Notes: generated by a model from the letters alone, not told the origin. Counted from the stretch's first letter, positions 26,775 to 35,344 are shown. The stretch is 36,600 nucleotides of DNA from an uncultured Verrucomicrobiota bacterium (GCA_937867415.1 CALMKO010000312.1:1-36600); one strand, 5' to 3'. Numbers and translations: made by a program.

Positions 26775-27971
26775 TCAAAAATCCGGAAAATCGGACCGAT
26801 CCGCGGAAACGCAGGCGATTCCTTCGATTTCAATCAGCCAGCCCGGTCGGCAAACCGGGGCGTGAAGGACGATCATGGGCAGGGATTCGAAACGCTGGCG
26901 GAGCGCGTGTCCGATCATCGCGCCATCGGCGGGATCGCGCAGATAGACGAGTATCATGGTGAGATCACAAAGCCCCGCATCTGCGGAAGCGAGCAGGGCC
27001 TCGATGTTTTGAAGGGTGCGGTCCAGTTGCCGCATGACATCACCCGGGTGTACGATTTCACCAGCCGGATCGATGCTGGCGGTGCCGGAAAGGAAGATAT
27101 GGGTGCGGTCCGAGTAGGTGACCGATGTGGCCCGCTCGAAGGTCACCCCATACAGGTGGGTGGGACCGAGGTGCTCCGGCGCACTGAGATGCGCCATCTG
27201 CCCCGGGACCAATCCGCGGATGGAATAGGAATCCAGTGACAGCCGCACCGCCTGCCGGTGATGACTGCCGGCGATCCCGGTGCTGGCGATGTAACGCGTT
27301 TCCTCTGTTAGGCCATGGTGATCAAAAACCTCGCGACGGGCATCGACGAGCCCTTGGTAGTCCAAGTCGATGTCGCGGACATACCACCAAGTGCGGATCA
27401 CATGGTCTTCGAGAGTCATGCCTCCTTCTGCCAGGCGCCGGTTGTGTTCATCCAACACGGCGTGGGTTTGCGAAGCCGAGTCGCCCTTGCCGGCGTCGTG
27501 CAGGCCGGACATCCATACATGCCGGAGCGCGCCGCGGCTGATGGCGAAACAAGTGCCGTCCCCCCTTCCTGCCAGGGGTTCCGTGTCCTCAGCCAGATGA
27601 TACGACCACAGCGCAAAACGGCCACCTGCCAATGGCGTCTGGCCGATGGCGGAAAAGCCGCCGGGATAAGCTCGGGAAAACGAGTCCAATTTCGAAAACT
27701 GATTGACCACATCGCTGCAAAAGACGCGGCGCATCACCGTGCTTTCCGGGCGGATCCCGGCATCGCCCAGAGAGGCAAGCCAGCGTTTTTCCAGCGCCTC
27801 GACCGTGTCTTCACCCGCTATCGTGACATGCCACTCGCCCGCCCCGGTGGCGCGGGCGAAATGGGAAACCCGCACTGGGGATGAGCCATCACCGAGCCAT
27901 GCGACGTCAGGGGCCGCCTCGTGCGGTGTGATGCATCGCTTGGATTCCCTCCGCTGCAAGGTGTGGGTCAT
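26775..27971 (-). CDS. Tandem RidA-like (YjgF/YER057c/UK114) protein
   Basis: A 398-residue cytoplasmic protein, about three times the usual RidA length of 130. The C-terminal part (about 270-390) is a clear Rid domain: an IFLSGTASID strand, a PGDVMRQLDRTLQNIEALL helix, and the ending APVCRPGWLIEIEGIA. The Cys and Arg before PGWL match the RidA active-site region. The N-terminal 260 residues contain a weaker, likely related half, including VWMSGLHDAG and the helix THAVLDEHNRRLAEGG. RidA proteins hydrolyse reactive enamine/imine intermediates; whether this double form does so is not known. It opens the four-gene operon. About 270 bp without a gene lie upstream. No Shine-Dalgarno sequence is evident. 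Confidence 0.82.
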   Translation of the reverse strand: MTHTLQRRESKRCITPHEAAPDVAWLGDGSSPVRVSHFARATGAGEWHVTIAGEDTVEALEKRWLASLGDAGIRPESTVMRRVFCSDVVNQFSKLDSFSRAYPGGFSAIGQTPLAGGRFALWSYHLAEDTEPLAGRGDGTCFAISRGALRHVWMSGLHDAGKGDSASQTHAVLDEHNRRLAEGGMTLEDHVIRTWWYVRDIDLDYQGLVDARREVFDHHGLTEETRYIASTGIAGSHHRQAVRLSLDSYSIRGLVPGQMAHLSAPEHLGPTHLYGVTFERATSVTYSDRTHIFLSGTASIDPAGEIVHPGDVMRQLDRTLQNIEALLASADAGLCDLTMILVYLRDPADGAMIGHALRQRFESLPMIVLHAPVCRPGWLIEIEGIACVSADRSDFPDF

Positions 27972-28239
27972 CGAGTGGATGATTACGGGTCGGCGGAGGA
28001 TGGTCTTTCCATGATTTCAGGCAAAGCGCCATGGGTGCTGATTGCCTTTCCAGCCAATGGCGCGGCTTCACCTGATGGTTTGACCGCTTTCCATCGGGTT
28101 TCTTGCCAGCGTGCTTGATGAGCGGGAAAAAATCCATGGGCCCGTCAAGCATCGCGACAAGAACAGCCTCCATCGCGACGGCGCCTTTGCCAGGTATCGA
28201 TCCATGGAAAAGCGCGTTAGCTCCCGTTCATCGCCTCCC
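27972..28239. other. Intergenic region upstream of the heme/AKR operon
   Basis: About 270 bp on the minus strand between the SET-domain gene end and the RidA-like gene start. It should contain the operon promoter. I see no gene and no clear promoter boxes; short CGCCAT / ATGGCG inverted bases near 28030-28065 are too weak to call. Confidence 0.4.
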
Positions 28240-28800
28240 TTACTCCGGCTGCTGCGCCTTCAAGCGGGTTTCGAGTTCGGCCCATTGACTGCGGCTCACA
28301 ATATATCCCACGCAACTGGATTTTCCACACAAACAACGATGATCCTCGTAACAGTCAACGTCGAAACCATAATCGAAGGTCAGCTCCTCACCCGCCTGGA
28401 TTTCGACCAATGAATGAATGAAAATCTTCCGCCCCACAATCCATGCCTCACAGTTCGGCTCACAGGAATGATTGATCAAGCGCGCCGTATTCCATGGCAC
28501 GTTACCGTCGATGTCGTATTTCTTGGAAAGTGTGAAAATATAGACGGCCGCATCGCCGGATTTGATTGACTTCGCGTGTTGGGATACCCCCCTTCTCTGA
28601 CTCTCGTGCTTGTCGACAAGTTCACCGACGTATTCGATGATTTGCGTCCCTGGAGGGATTAGACAGGTGGCATAGACACCCCGTCCGTGGATGTCGGAAC
28701 CACGCACCTCGCAATACGGACTTTGCCCCCGGTTCCAAAGCTTGATGAGCTTGCGATGCAACAGCTTCTGATCCATTTCCAATTTTTTCTTCGATGCCAT
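28240..28800 (-). CDS. SET-domain protein (putative lysine methyltransferase)
   Basis: A 186-residue protein with a complete SET fold. Residues 39-45 GRGVYA and 110-117 NHSCEPNC supply the S-adenosylmethionine and pseudoknot motifs, FDYGF (142-146) holds the catalytic-site Tyr144, and a post-SET cysteine cluster (Cys156, 158 and 163, with Cys117) would bind zinc. All key residues are present, so methyltransferase activity on a protein lysine is likely; the substrate is unknown. The N-terminus is basic and cytoplasmic. It lies 14 bp after the secreted protein gene, and its AGGTGA ribosome binding site (28811-28816) overlaps that gene's stop codon, suggesting translational coupling. Bacterial SET proteins occur sporadically and are often thought to be acquired from eukaryotes. 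Composition here is slightly lower in GC than in the neighbours. Confidence 0.92.
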   Translation of the reverse strand: MASKKKLEMDQKLLHRKLIKLWNRGQSPYCEVRGSDIHGRGVYATCLIPPGTQIIEYVGELVDKHESQRRGVSQHAKSIKSGDAAVYIFTLSKKYDIDGNVPWNTARLINHSCEPNCEAWIVGRKIFIHSLVEIQAGEELTFDYGFDVDCYEDHRCLCGKSSCVGYIVSRSQWAELETRLKAQQPE

Positions 28801-28814
28801 GGGATGTCGTTCAC

Positions 28815-29495
28815 CTAACGGGATTCACGTTTCTCCAGCGGTGGAAACTGGAGATCCTGCGGCAGGGTTGCGAACAGCCCGCGCAGGTCGTTGACGGTTA
28901 GACCGGACCCGTCGATAAAGGTCCAGTTGTTCTGCCCCTTGTCTGAAATGGCCACCTGGAAGCCGACGCTGTCGATCAAGGTCGGCTTGGTCTGCCCTTC
29001 CCGGATGACACGGAACTTGGTGGCCGTGGGCACAAGCACCAACCATTTGTGAAATACAAGACTCTCCACCTCGGCACCACCCACCGTCTCGACCTTCCGG
29101 CCCGGACCCACCTCGTAGGAACGTGCGGCACCCTGCGGCTTGAATGAAATGATGCTGATCCCCTGCTGCACCATCTGCTTTGCCACCCCGCTGAGCTGCT
29201 TTTCGAGCTGCTCCATCCCACCCATCCTCTTCGCCGTGCGCTCTTTCCATGCCGGATTCATCCGCTGCACCGCGACTTCATAGCGGCCCATGGCGACCTG
29301 CTCTCCAAGGCTCGCCACGGCAGCCACGGCAGAGGCCACCACATCCGCGGGAGCTGCCGAGGAAACCGCAGAACGAGGAACCTCCGCAGCGATCTTGGGT
29401 AGCGGAGCAAGTGGTGGCGGGGAATCCTGCGCCCCCAGACGCCTGCTCGCGACTGCCAGCGTCGCAAAAAAGATCACTAAAAACAAGGATTTCAC
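28815..29495 (-). CDS. Secreted hypothetical protein
   Basis: A 226-residue exported protein of unknown function. It starts with GTG at 29495 and a signal peptide (hydrophobic residues 4-17, cleavage near LGAQ). A Pro/Ala-rich linker (residues 25-55) precedes a mixed alpha/beta domain with the motifs VAMGRYEVAVQRMNPAWKER and NNWTFIDGSGLTVNDLRGLF; the latter looks like the end of a periplasmic cystatin-like or NTF2-like fold. I do not recognise a family. It is the first gene of a two-gene unit with the SET-domain gene. It is divergent from parB with 91 bp between start codons. Confidence 0.75.
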   Translation of the reverse strand: MKSLFLVIFFATLAVASRRLGAQDSPPPLAPLPKIAAEVPRSAVSSAAPADVVASAVAAVASLGEQVAMGRYEVAVQRMNPAWKERTAKRMGGMEQLEKQLSGVAKQMVQQGISIISFKPQGAARSYEVGPGRKVETVGGAEVESLVFHKWLVLVPTATKFRVIREGQTKPTLIDSVGFQVAISDKGQNNWTFIDGSGLTVNDLRGLFATLPQDLQFPPLEKRESR

Positions 29496-29586
29496 GCCCC
29501 ATGAATGACGCTCCGCCCCCTCCTCGTCAAGCTTGGCTGATTTCCGCTTGGAATTCTACACGGATTTGCCTCATGCTCTCATCCCC

Positions 29587-30486
29587 ATGGCGAAACAGGC
29601 ACTCGGAAAAGGACTCGGCGCACTCATCAAAAAAAGTGTCAATCCACCCCCACCCCTTTCTGACGAAGGGGACTTTAAACGCGTCCGTGAGGTATCGCTC
29701 GACCTCATCGTCCCCAGCCCGCTTCAACCCCGGACCCAGTTTGTGGAGTCGCCGCTGGATGACTTGATGGAGTCCATCCGCCAGCACGGGATCATTCAAC
29801 CGCTGATCGTCCGGCCCGTGGATGGCAAGCTCGAACTCATCGCCGGCGAGCGCCGCTGGCGTGCATCCCGCAAACTGGGCCTCACCACCGTTCCCATCAT
29901 CGAACGTGAGGCATCCGACCGCGATGTGTTAGAGATGGCGTTGATTGAAAATCTCCAACGCGAAGACCTCAACCCCATGGAAGAAGCCGCCGGCTACGTT
30001 CGGCTCGCGGAGGAATTTTCACTCAAACAGGACGAGATCGCCGCCCGCGTCGGCAAATCACGTGCCAGCGTCGCCAATGCCATCCGCCTGCTGGGCCTCC
30101 ACCTCGACATCCAACTGCTCGTCGCCCAGGCCCGCCTGAGCGTGGGCCATGCCAAGGCGATACTTTCGATCAAGGATCAAGACGCCCAGCTTCTCGCCGC
30201 AGACCAGATCATCCGCCGCCAGCTCACCGTCCGCGCTACGGAAAAGCTTGTGCAATCCCTGCTCAATCGTGAGGACACGGCGGACCCGAGCCAGCAAAAG
30301 AAAGCGCCTGCCGCCCGCGAGATTGACATCCACGTGCGTGCCATCACCAACCGCCTGCGCGAACACCTCGCCACTCACGTCGCGATCCAGCACAACGCGA
30401 AGAAGGGAAAAATCGAAATCGAATACTACGGCGACGATGATCTCCAGCGCCTGATCGAGCTGCTTGGGTTGCCAGGTGCTGATTAG
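29587..30486 (+). CDS. parB: Chromosome partitioning protein ParB
   Basis: A 299-residue ParB/Spo0J protein, of usual length. The ATG at 29587 gives the classic start MAKQALGKGLGALI; an upstream TTG at 29533 is rejected. Residues 33-125 form the ParB/sulfiredoxin CTP-binding domain with GERRWRA (87-93) and ENLQREDLNP (121-130). The central HTH follows (DEIAARVGKSRASVANAIRLL, 149-169), and a C-terminal dimerisation domain ends the protein. With ParA and parS sites it segregates and organises the chromosome origin region. No parA gene is adjacent, which is unusual. A stable hairpin 80 bp downstream probably ends the transcript. Confidence 0.95.
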   Translation: MAKQALGKGLGALIKKSVNPPPPLSDEGDFKRVREVSLDLIVPSPLQPRTQFVESPLDDLMESIRQHGIIQPLIVRPVDGKLELIAGERRWRASRKLGLTTVPIIEREASDRDVLEMALIENLQREDLNPMEEAAGYVRLAEEFSLKQDEIAARVGKSRASVANAIRLLGLHLDIQLLVAQARLSVGHAKAILSIKDQDAQLLAADQIIRRQLTVRATEKLVQSLLNREDTADPSQQKKAPAAREIDIHVRAITNRLREHLATHVAIQHNAKKGKIEIEYYGDDDLQRLIELLGLPGAD

Positions 30487-30564
30487 GCGCTGACCTGCTG
30501 GCCCACCCGGCATCCCGCGGCGCCTGCGGATTCCGCCCGACCTTCCGCCTAGCAGATACGGATG

Positions 30565-30587
30565 CACCGCCGCCGCAGCAGGCGGTG
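30565..30587 (+). terminator. Probable terminator after parB
   Basis: CACCGCC (30565-30571) and GGCGGTG (30581-30587) are a perfect 7-bp GC-rich stem with a nine-base loop, followed by TTT. It lies between convergent parB and gnd, in an otherwise gene-free 200 bp. Confidence 0.5.
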
Positions 30588-30687
30588 TTTACGGACCGGA
30601 AAGAGAGGTCGAGGTGCCGCGTGAGGACGGCAAAACCCCGACTTCTCCCGCGAAGCACCCGAATGGACCTTGCTGCCGGAAGCTTGC

Positions 30688-32106
30688 CTAGCCGATGACT
30701 TCCGGCCAGTCGGTGTGGAACATCTCGCCGCGTGGCTTGTCGGTGCGTTCGTAGGTATGCGCGCCGAAGAAGTCACGCTGGGCTTGCAGCAGATTCGCAG
30801 GAAGCACCGCACTACGATAGCTGTCGTAGTAACCCAACGAAGCGCTGAACGCGGGAACCGGAATGCCAGCGAGGGTGGCCATCGAGACGACTTCACGCCA
30901 GTTCTGCTGGAACTCGTTGAGAAGATTCTGGAAGAACGGGGCGAGCATCAGGTTGGTGAGGCCTGGATCGGAACGATAGGCATCGGTGATGTCATTGAGG
31001 AAACGGGCACGGATGATGCAACCGCCACGCCAGATCGAGGCGATTTTCGAGAGGTCGAGATCCCATCCTTTTTCAGCACTCATGGAGGTGATGAGGTCCA
31101 GCCCTTGGGCGTAGGAAATGATTTTGGAAGCAAAGAGCGCGTCGTGGACTTTTTTGACCAAGACGGCTTTTTCCCCTTTGATTTCCGCCTTCGGCCCCTG
31201 GAGGTGGCTGCTTGCGGCGACGCGCTTGTCTTTCATGGATGAAAGGATGCGGGCCTCGACGGCGGCGTTGATGGTGGAGATGACCACCGCATTTTCCACA
31301 GCGTTGATGAGTGTCCACTTGCCGGTGCCCTTCTGGCCGGCGGTGTCGAGGATCAGATCGACCAGCGGCTTGCCGGTCTCGGGATCGACTTGAGCGAAGA
31401 TCTTGGAAGTGATCTGGATCAGATAGCTTTCCAGGTCACCCTCATTCCAATCCGTGAAAACCGTAGCCAATTCCGCAGGGGTGAATCCGGCGGCTTTAAA
31501 AATGTTATAGGCTTCGCAGATCAGCTGCATGTCACCATACTCGATGCCGTTGTGGATCATCTTCACGTAGTGACCGGCACCGCCGGGACCGATGTGGATG
31601 ACGCAGGGCTCGCCATCGACATGAGCGGCGATGGATTCGAAAATCGGCTTCATGACATCCCAGGTGGACGCTGGACCGCCTGGCATGATGGATGGCCCCT
31701 TGCGAGCGCCTTCCTCACCACCGGAGACGCCTGCGCCGATAAAGCGGAAACCGAGATCGCCCAACCATTGATCGCGGCGCTCGGTGTCGGTGTAGAGGGA
31801 GTTTCCGCCGTCGATGATGATGTCCCCCTTGTCGAGAAGCGGGATGAGGGATTCGATGACGGCGTCGACCGGTCCACCAGCCTTGACCATGATCATGACC
31901 TTGCGGGGTGAGGCGAGCGAGCTGACGAAGTCTTCGAGGGACTTGGCTCCGACGAGTTTTTTGTCGGGATGGGCGGCGACAAACTCATCCGTCACCGCGG
32001 TGGTGCGGTTGTAAACCGAGACTTGAAAGCCGCGGGATTCGACGTTGAGAACGAGATTCTGGCCCATGACGGCCAGACCGATAAGTCCGAAATCGCTTTT
32101 GCTCAT
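30688..32106 (-). CDS. gnd: 6-phosphogluconate dehydrogenase, decarboxylating
   Basis: A 472-residue enzyme of the oxidative pentose phosphate pathway, converting 6-phosphogluconate to ribulose 5-phosphate, CO2 and NADPH. The N-terminal Rossmann fold has GLIGLAVMGQNL (7-18) and the coenzyme-specificity region VYNRT (31-35) typical of NADP-dependent enzymes. GGNSLYTDTERR (100-111) and GVSGGEEGARKGPSIMPGG (126-144) bind substrate, and HYVKMIHNGIEYGDMQ carries the catalytic Lys182 and Glu189. Length and motifs fit the long (dimeric) form. It is divergent from pgsA with 98 bp between starts and convergent with parB. No Shine-Dalgarno sequence precedes the ATG. Confidence 0.97.
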   Translation of the reverse strand: MSKSDFGLIGLAVMGQNLVLNVESRGFQVSVYNRTTAVTDEFVAAHPDKKLVGAKSLEDFVSSLASPRKVMIMVKAGGPVDAVIESLIPLLDKGDIIIDGGNSLYTDTERRDQWLGDLGFRFIGAGVSGGEEGARKGPSIMPGGPASTWDVMKPIFESIAAHVDGEPCVIHIGPGGAGHYVKMIHNGIEYGDMQLICEAYNIFKAAGFTPAELATVFTDWNEGDLESYLIQITSKIFAQVDPETGKPLVDLILDTAGQKGTGKWTLINAVENAVVISTINAAVEARILSSMKDKRVAASSHLQGPKAEIKGEKAVLVKKVHDALFASKIISYAQGLDLITSMSAEKGWDLDLSKIASIWRGGCIIRARFLNDITDAYRSDPGLTNLMLAPFFQNLLNEFQQNWREVVSMATLAGIPVPAFSASLGYYDSYRSAVLPANLLQAQRDFFGAHTYERTDKPRGEMFHTDWPEVIG

Positions 32107-32204
32107 AATGTAAATCCCGCTTGGGGTGGCCTTGACGTAGAAGGATTGGTGAATTCATGCAACACCTTGTTGCTATCTGGTGATGCATTTCACACATTGC
32201 GAAA

Positions 32205-32798
32205 GTGAACTTACCGAATGCGATCACTTTCTCGCGCTTGATCATGACAGCCGCCTTCGTGCTGGCGGTGTCCCAGCGCTCCTTGACGGGTTACGGAACC
32301 GGATTGGTGCTCTTCGTCATCGCTGCGGCGAGTGATTGGCTTGATGGCTATCTGGCGAGGAAGATGGGTCTGGTGACGCCACTTGGAAAATTGATGGACC
32401 CCTTGGCGGACAAGATCCTGGTAAGTGCTGCGTTTGTGTTTTTCACCGAGCAGAAACTCTGCCCGGTGTGGGTGACGGCGCTGATCATCGGACGGGAGTT
32501 CCTGGTCACGGGCCTGCGCCAGATCGCGATTGAAGCGGGGGAAGTGCTGGCCGCGGATCGCTTGGGGAAATGGAAGACCACCTTCCAACTCGCCTACCTG
32601 ATCACCGGATTGATCTGGCTCACCGCGGATCACGCGACCCATCGCCACCCGGTTCTTGATGGGCTCGGCCAGCTCGCCCGACCCGCGTGGGACGGCGGGT
32701 GGATTCAGCCGGTTTTCCTCTGGGGGGCCGTCGCCCTGACGATGGTCTCGGGCTGGAACTACCTCTGGAGCTCGCGCAATCTTTTAAGGGGGAGATAA
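32205..32798 (+). CDS. pgsA: CDP-diacylglycerol--glycerol-3-phosphate 3-phosphatidyltransferase
   Basis: A 197-residue integral membrane enzyme making phosphatidylglycerol phosphate from CDP-diacylglycerol and glycerol-3-phosphate. The full CDP-alcohol phosphatidyltransferase signature is present: Asp44, Asp47, Gly48, Ala51, Arg52, Gly61, Asp65, Asp69 in DWLDGYLAR...GKLMDPLAD. Hydrophobic segments near residues 10-25, 30-45, 70-95, 125-145 and 165-185 fit the family's membrane topology. The start codon is GTG at 32205, giving the typical MNLPNAIT. It is divergent from gnd and convergent with the NlpC/P60-type gene. A lipid methyltransferase-like gene 1.2 kb away suggests, weakly, a lipid-metabolism neighbourhood. 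Confidence 0.95.
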   Translation: MNLPNAITFSRLIMTAAFVLAVSQRSLTGYGTGLVLFVIAAASDWLDGYLARKMGLVTPLGKLMDPLADKILVSAAFVFFTEQKLCPVWVTALIIGREFLVTGLRQIAIEAGEVLAADRLGKWKTTFQLAYLITGLIWLTADHATHRHPVLDGLGQLARPAWDGGWIQPVFLWGAVALTMVSGWNYLWSSRNLLRGR

Positions 32799-32852
32799 GG
32801 ATTTTCTGGCGAGGCTTGGGGGCTAGATCGGCACGAAATCGCAGAGCCTCGT

Positions 32853-33389
32853 TCAGTAGCCTGCCGGATGGCGCATGAAATGGCCACGACCCTGGCGGGT
32901 CTGGGTCTTCCAACGGGGACCGGTTTCCCCGCCCGGACCACCGGTGTCGAGACGGAGGCCTGCAACCGTCATGAAGACGTGCCCCTTCCTGACATAGATG
33001 GTGATCCATTTGCCAGCGCCCTTTTTGCCATAGTTGAAGTATCCCCGCGAAGGCATGGAGCCCTTAAGCAGGCCCGCCTCACGCAGAATATAGGAAACAG
33101 AACCCGAGCAATCATAGCCGGAGTCATGATTTTTCGCATGTCCCCCACCCCATTTGTAGGGCATGGATTGTAGGCGGTTACCTGCGGCGATCGCACGCTT
33201 GACCGCCGCAGGCGCATTGCGGGGCGCGTAGGCGACTCCGCCCTTGATCATCGCCGTCCGGCCGTCCTCAAAACGATAGGAAACGGGGTGACGGGCCTTT
33301 ACCTGACTCGAACAGGAGGCCAAAAAGCAACAGAGGCTGGCACCAAGGACCAAAATCAATTTCACGACGCAGATGTTTGCCAATTTCAT
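32853..33389 (-). CDS. NlpC/P60-type cysteine peptidase lipoprotein
   Basis: A 178-residue predicted lipoprotein. The ATG at 33389 is chosen because it directly precedes a signal peptide with lipobox LASC (Cys26); a start at 33452 would overlap the upstream gene. Residues 77-178 show an NlpC/P60 core: YKWGGG, Cys94 in DCSGSVSYIL, and His137 in KGHVFM. These are the expected nucleophile and base, implying a cell-wall D,L-endopeptidase or related amidase. The domain is a little divergent and the C-terminus (RGHFMRHPAGY) resembles the family end. It is the last of three minus-strand genes after argG and the methyltransferase-like gene (46 bp upstream). Confidence 0.82.
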   Translation of the reverse strand: MKLANICVVKLILVLGASLCCFLASCSSQVKARHPVSYRFEDGRTAMIKGGVAYAPRNAPAAVKRAIAAGNRLQSMPYKWGGGHAKNHDSGYDCSGSVSYILREAGLLKGSMPSRGYFNYGKKGAGKWITIYVRKGHVFMTVAGLRLDTGGPGGETGPRWKTQTRQGRGHFMRHPAGY

Positions 33390-33435
33390 TAAGAAATGCA
33401 AACCATTTTCAAATCCAATGGGCAACGCCTCCCCG

Positions 33436-34005
33436 TCAAGCGTCCAAGGCAAACGCCGACTTGCGCAATTCCATGACGTTGAGCGGTGGAATGTTCAGCA
33501 GGCAATGTTCACTCCGTGAGAGATCAAACAACTCATGCTCCGAAAGCTGAAGCGAAAACTGATAGGTAATGAAGATGCTGTTAGGCCCCATGGTGCTCGC
33601 GATGCTGTTCAACAGCTTTTCACGCAGCTCCTTTTCCATGATGGTGAATGGAATCCCTGAGACGATATAGTCAGGATCGGAAATCCCCATCCCCTCCAAG
33701 GTCGGCCCGAGATGCAAGGCGTCGGTGTGGAGCACGGTGACCCGAGCATCATCCTTGAATTGCCTTTGCAGGTGACGCGCGAAGTGATCATCGAGCTCGA
33801 TGAGCACCAGCTTGGATTCCCGGTTCATCCGCCGGACGATCTGGCGGGTATGACAACCTTCACCCGGCCCCAACTCCACCACCACCCGCGGCTTTGAAAA
33901 ATCAAGCCGCCGGGCGGTCTTGCGGGTGAGAAACCCTGAACTCGGCACGAGGTAGCCAACGCGGATCGGATTCGCGAGAACTCTTCGGAAAAATAGCAGA
34001 CTCAT
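33436..34005 (-). CDS. Class I SAM methyltransferase, phospholipid N-methyltransferase-like
   Basis: A 189-residue Rossmann-fold methyltransferase. The ATG at 34005 gives MSLLFFRRVLANPIRVGYLVPSS, the usual start of PmtA-like proteins; a longer start at 34101 would overlap argG. The SAM-binding motif ELGPGEG is at 44-50, the acidic residue closing strand 2 is in IELDD (69-73), and DYIVSGIPF (112-120) is the motif IV region shared by PmtA and rRNA adenine dimethylases. The small size favours a PmtA-type enzyme, which methylates phosphatidylethanolamine. Substrate is inferred from family resemblance only. It lies 55 bp downstream of argG on the same strand. Confidence 0.82.
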   Translation of the reverse strand: MSLLFFRRVLANPIRVGYLVPSSGFLTRKTARRLDFSKPRVVVELGPGEGCHTRQIVRRMNRESKLVLIELDDHFARHLQRQFKDDARVTVLHTDALHLGPTLEGMGISDPDYIVSGIPFTIMEKELREKLLNSIASTMGPNSIFITYQFSLQLSEHELFDLSRSEHCLLNIPPLNVMELRKSAFALDA

Positions 34006-34060
34006 GGTGACTGATGGGTTGGGCCCGAGGAATGAACCATCGGTGGAATACCAAAAAACC

Positions 34061-35344
34061 TCACTGGGCCTGCCGGGCGGTCGCCTTGAGGCGGAGGGCA
34101 TTCAGAGCGATGAAGCCCGTGGCATCATCCTGATTGTATGCCTCTTCCTGACCACCTTCCATGGTGGCCACCGCTTCCGAATACATGCTGTATGGCGAGC
34201 GCCGACCGGCTTGCATGACATTGCCCTTGTAGAGCTTCATGCGGACTTCGCCGGTCACGGTCTTCTGGGTCTCGGTGACCAGAGCTTGGATCGCCACCCG
34301 CTCGGGAGCGAACCAAAAACCATTATAAACGAGTTGCGCGTATTTCGGAATGAGGCTGTCCCGGATGTGCATCGACTCTCGATCGACCACCAGGGTTTCC
34401 AAATCGCGATGAGCCGCGAGCAGGATGGTCCCGCCGGGAGTCTCATAAATGCCGCGGGACTTCATGCCGACGAAGCGATTCTCCACGATATCCACGCGTC
34501 CGATGCCATTGCGTCCGCCGAGCAGATTGAGAACCCGCATGATGCCGTAGGGCGTGAAAAGCGAGTATCCATCCTGCTGGCCCGTGGATTTCACGTCGCC
34601 AAGCTCGCCCAGGACGGTGCAGAGCGATTCATGCTTCAGACCGATGGCATTACCCTTTTCAAACAGGATTTCCACATACTCCGCCCGGTCCGGCGCGTCC
34701 TCCGGAGACACCGAGAGCACATACATATCCCTGTCCGCTGGCGTGGTGGCGTCATACCACGGATCTTCCATGGCACCTGCCTCGAAGGAAATGTGGAGAA
34801 GATTGCGATCCATGGAATAGGGCTTCTTCATCGACGCCTTGATCGGGATGTTGTTCGCCTCCGCGTAGGCGATCATTTCCGCACGGCCTGGAAACTCCTT
34901 GCGGAACTCCGCATCGCGCCAAGGGGCGATGCACTTCAAGTTGGGGGCGAGCGCTGCCGCCGAAAGCTCGAACCGCACCTGGTCGTTGCCCTTGCCGGTC
35001 GCACCATGCGCGATCGCGTCCGCACCTTCCGCCAGAGCGATGTCGATCATGTCCTTGGTGATGCAAGGGCGGGCGATCGATGTGCCTAACAAGTAGCGAC
35101 CTTCGTAGATCGCACCCGCCTGGATCATCGGGAAAATATAGTTCGCGGCGAAATCTTCCTTGAGGTCACCGATGAAGCACTTGGAAGCACCGGTGCTCAG
35201 AGCCTTGGCTTCGAGGCCATCGAGCTCATCCCCCTGCCCCACGTCGGCACAGTAGGCGATGATTTCCGCGTTGTATTTGGCCTTGAGCCAGAGAAGAAGG
35301 ACAGAGGTATCAAGACCCCCCGAGTAGGCGACGACGATTTTCAT
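34061..35344 (-). CDS. argG: Argininosuccinate synthase
   Basis: A 427-residue cytoplasmic enzyme joining citrulline and aspartate with ATP in arginine synthesis. The ATG at 35344 gives [17 protein letters not shown], the exact family start with the PP-loop motif at residues 6-14. The frame stays open for another 364 codons upstream, but that part is antisense to the kinase gene and is not coding. Further hallmarks are the [14 protein letters not shown] and [14 protein letters not shown] motifs that bind citrulline and ATP. The length exceeds the usual 400-410 slightly because of a C-terminal extension. It is divergent from the kinase gene across 276 bp. Two minus-strand genes follow closely, possibly co-transcribed. 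Confidence 0.97.
   Translation of the reverse strand: MKIVVAYSGGLDTSVLLLWLKAKYNAEIIAYCADVGQGDELDGLEAKALSTGASKCFIGDLKEDFAANYIFPMIQAGAIYEGRYLLGTSIARPCITKDMIDIALAEGADAIAHGATGKGNDQVRFELSAAALAPNLKCIAPWRDAEFRKEFPGRAEMIAYAEANNIPIKASMKKPYSMDRNLLHISFEAGAMEDPWYDATTPADRDMYVLSVSPEDAPDRAEYVEILFEKGNAIGLKHESLCTVLGELGDVKSTGQQDGYSLFTPYGIMRVLNLLGGRNGIGRVDIVENRFVGMKSRGIYETPGGTILLAAHRDLETLVVDRESMHIRDSLIPKYAQLVYNGFWFAPERVAIQALVTETQKTVTGEVRMKLYKGNVMQAGRRSPYSMYSEAVATMEGGQEEAYNQDDATGFIALNALRLKATARQAQ

Noticed and set aside
28815-28840. Partial likeness to a parS site (CACGTTTC) near parB
   Set aside because: Only one half matches the TGTTTCACGTGAAACA consensus and it lies inside the end of another gene. No intact site was seen near parB.
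32810-32851. CGAGGCT / AGCCTCG inverted repeat between pgsA and the NlpC-type gene as a terminator
   Set aside because: The loop of 28 bases is long and no T-run follows on either strand, so support is too weak.
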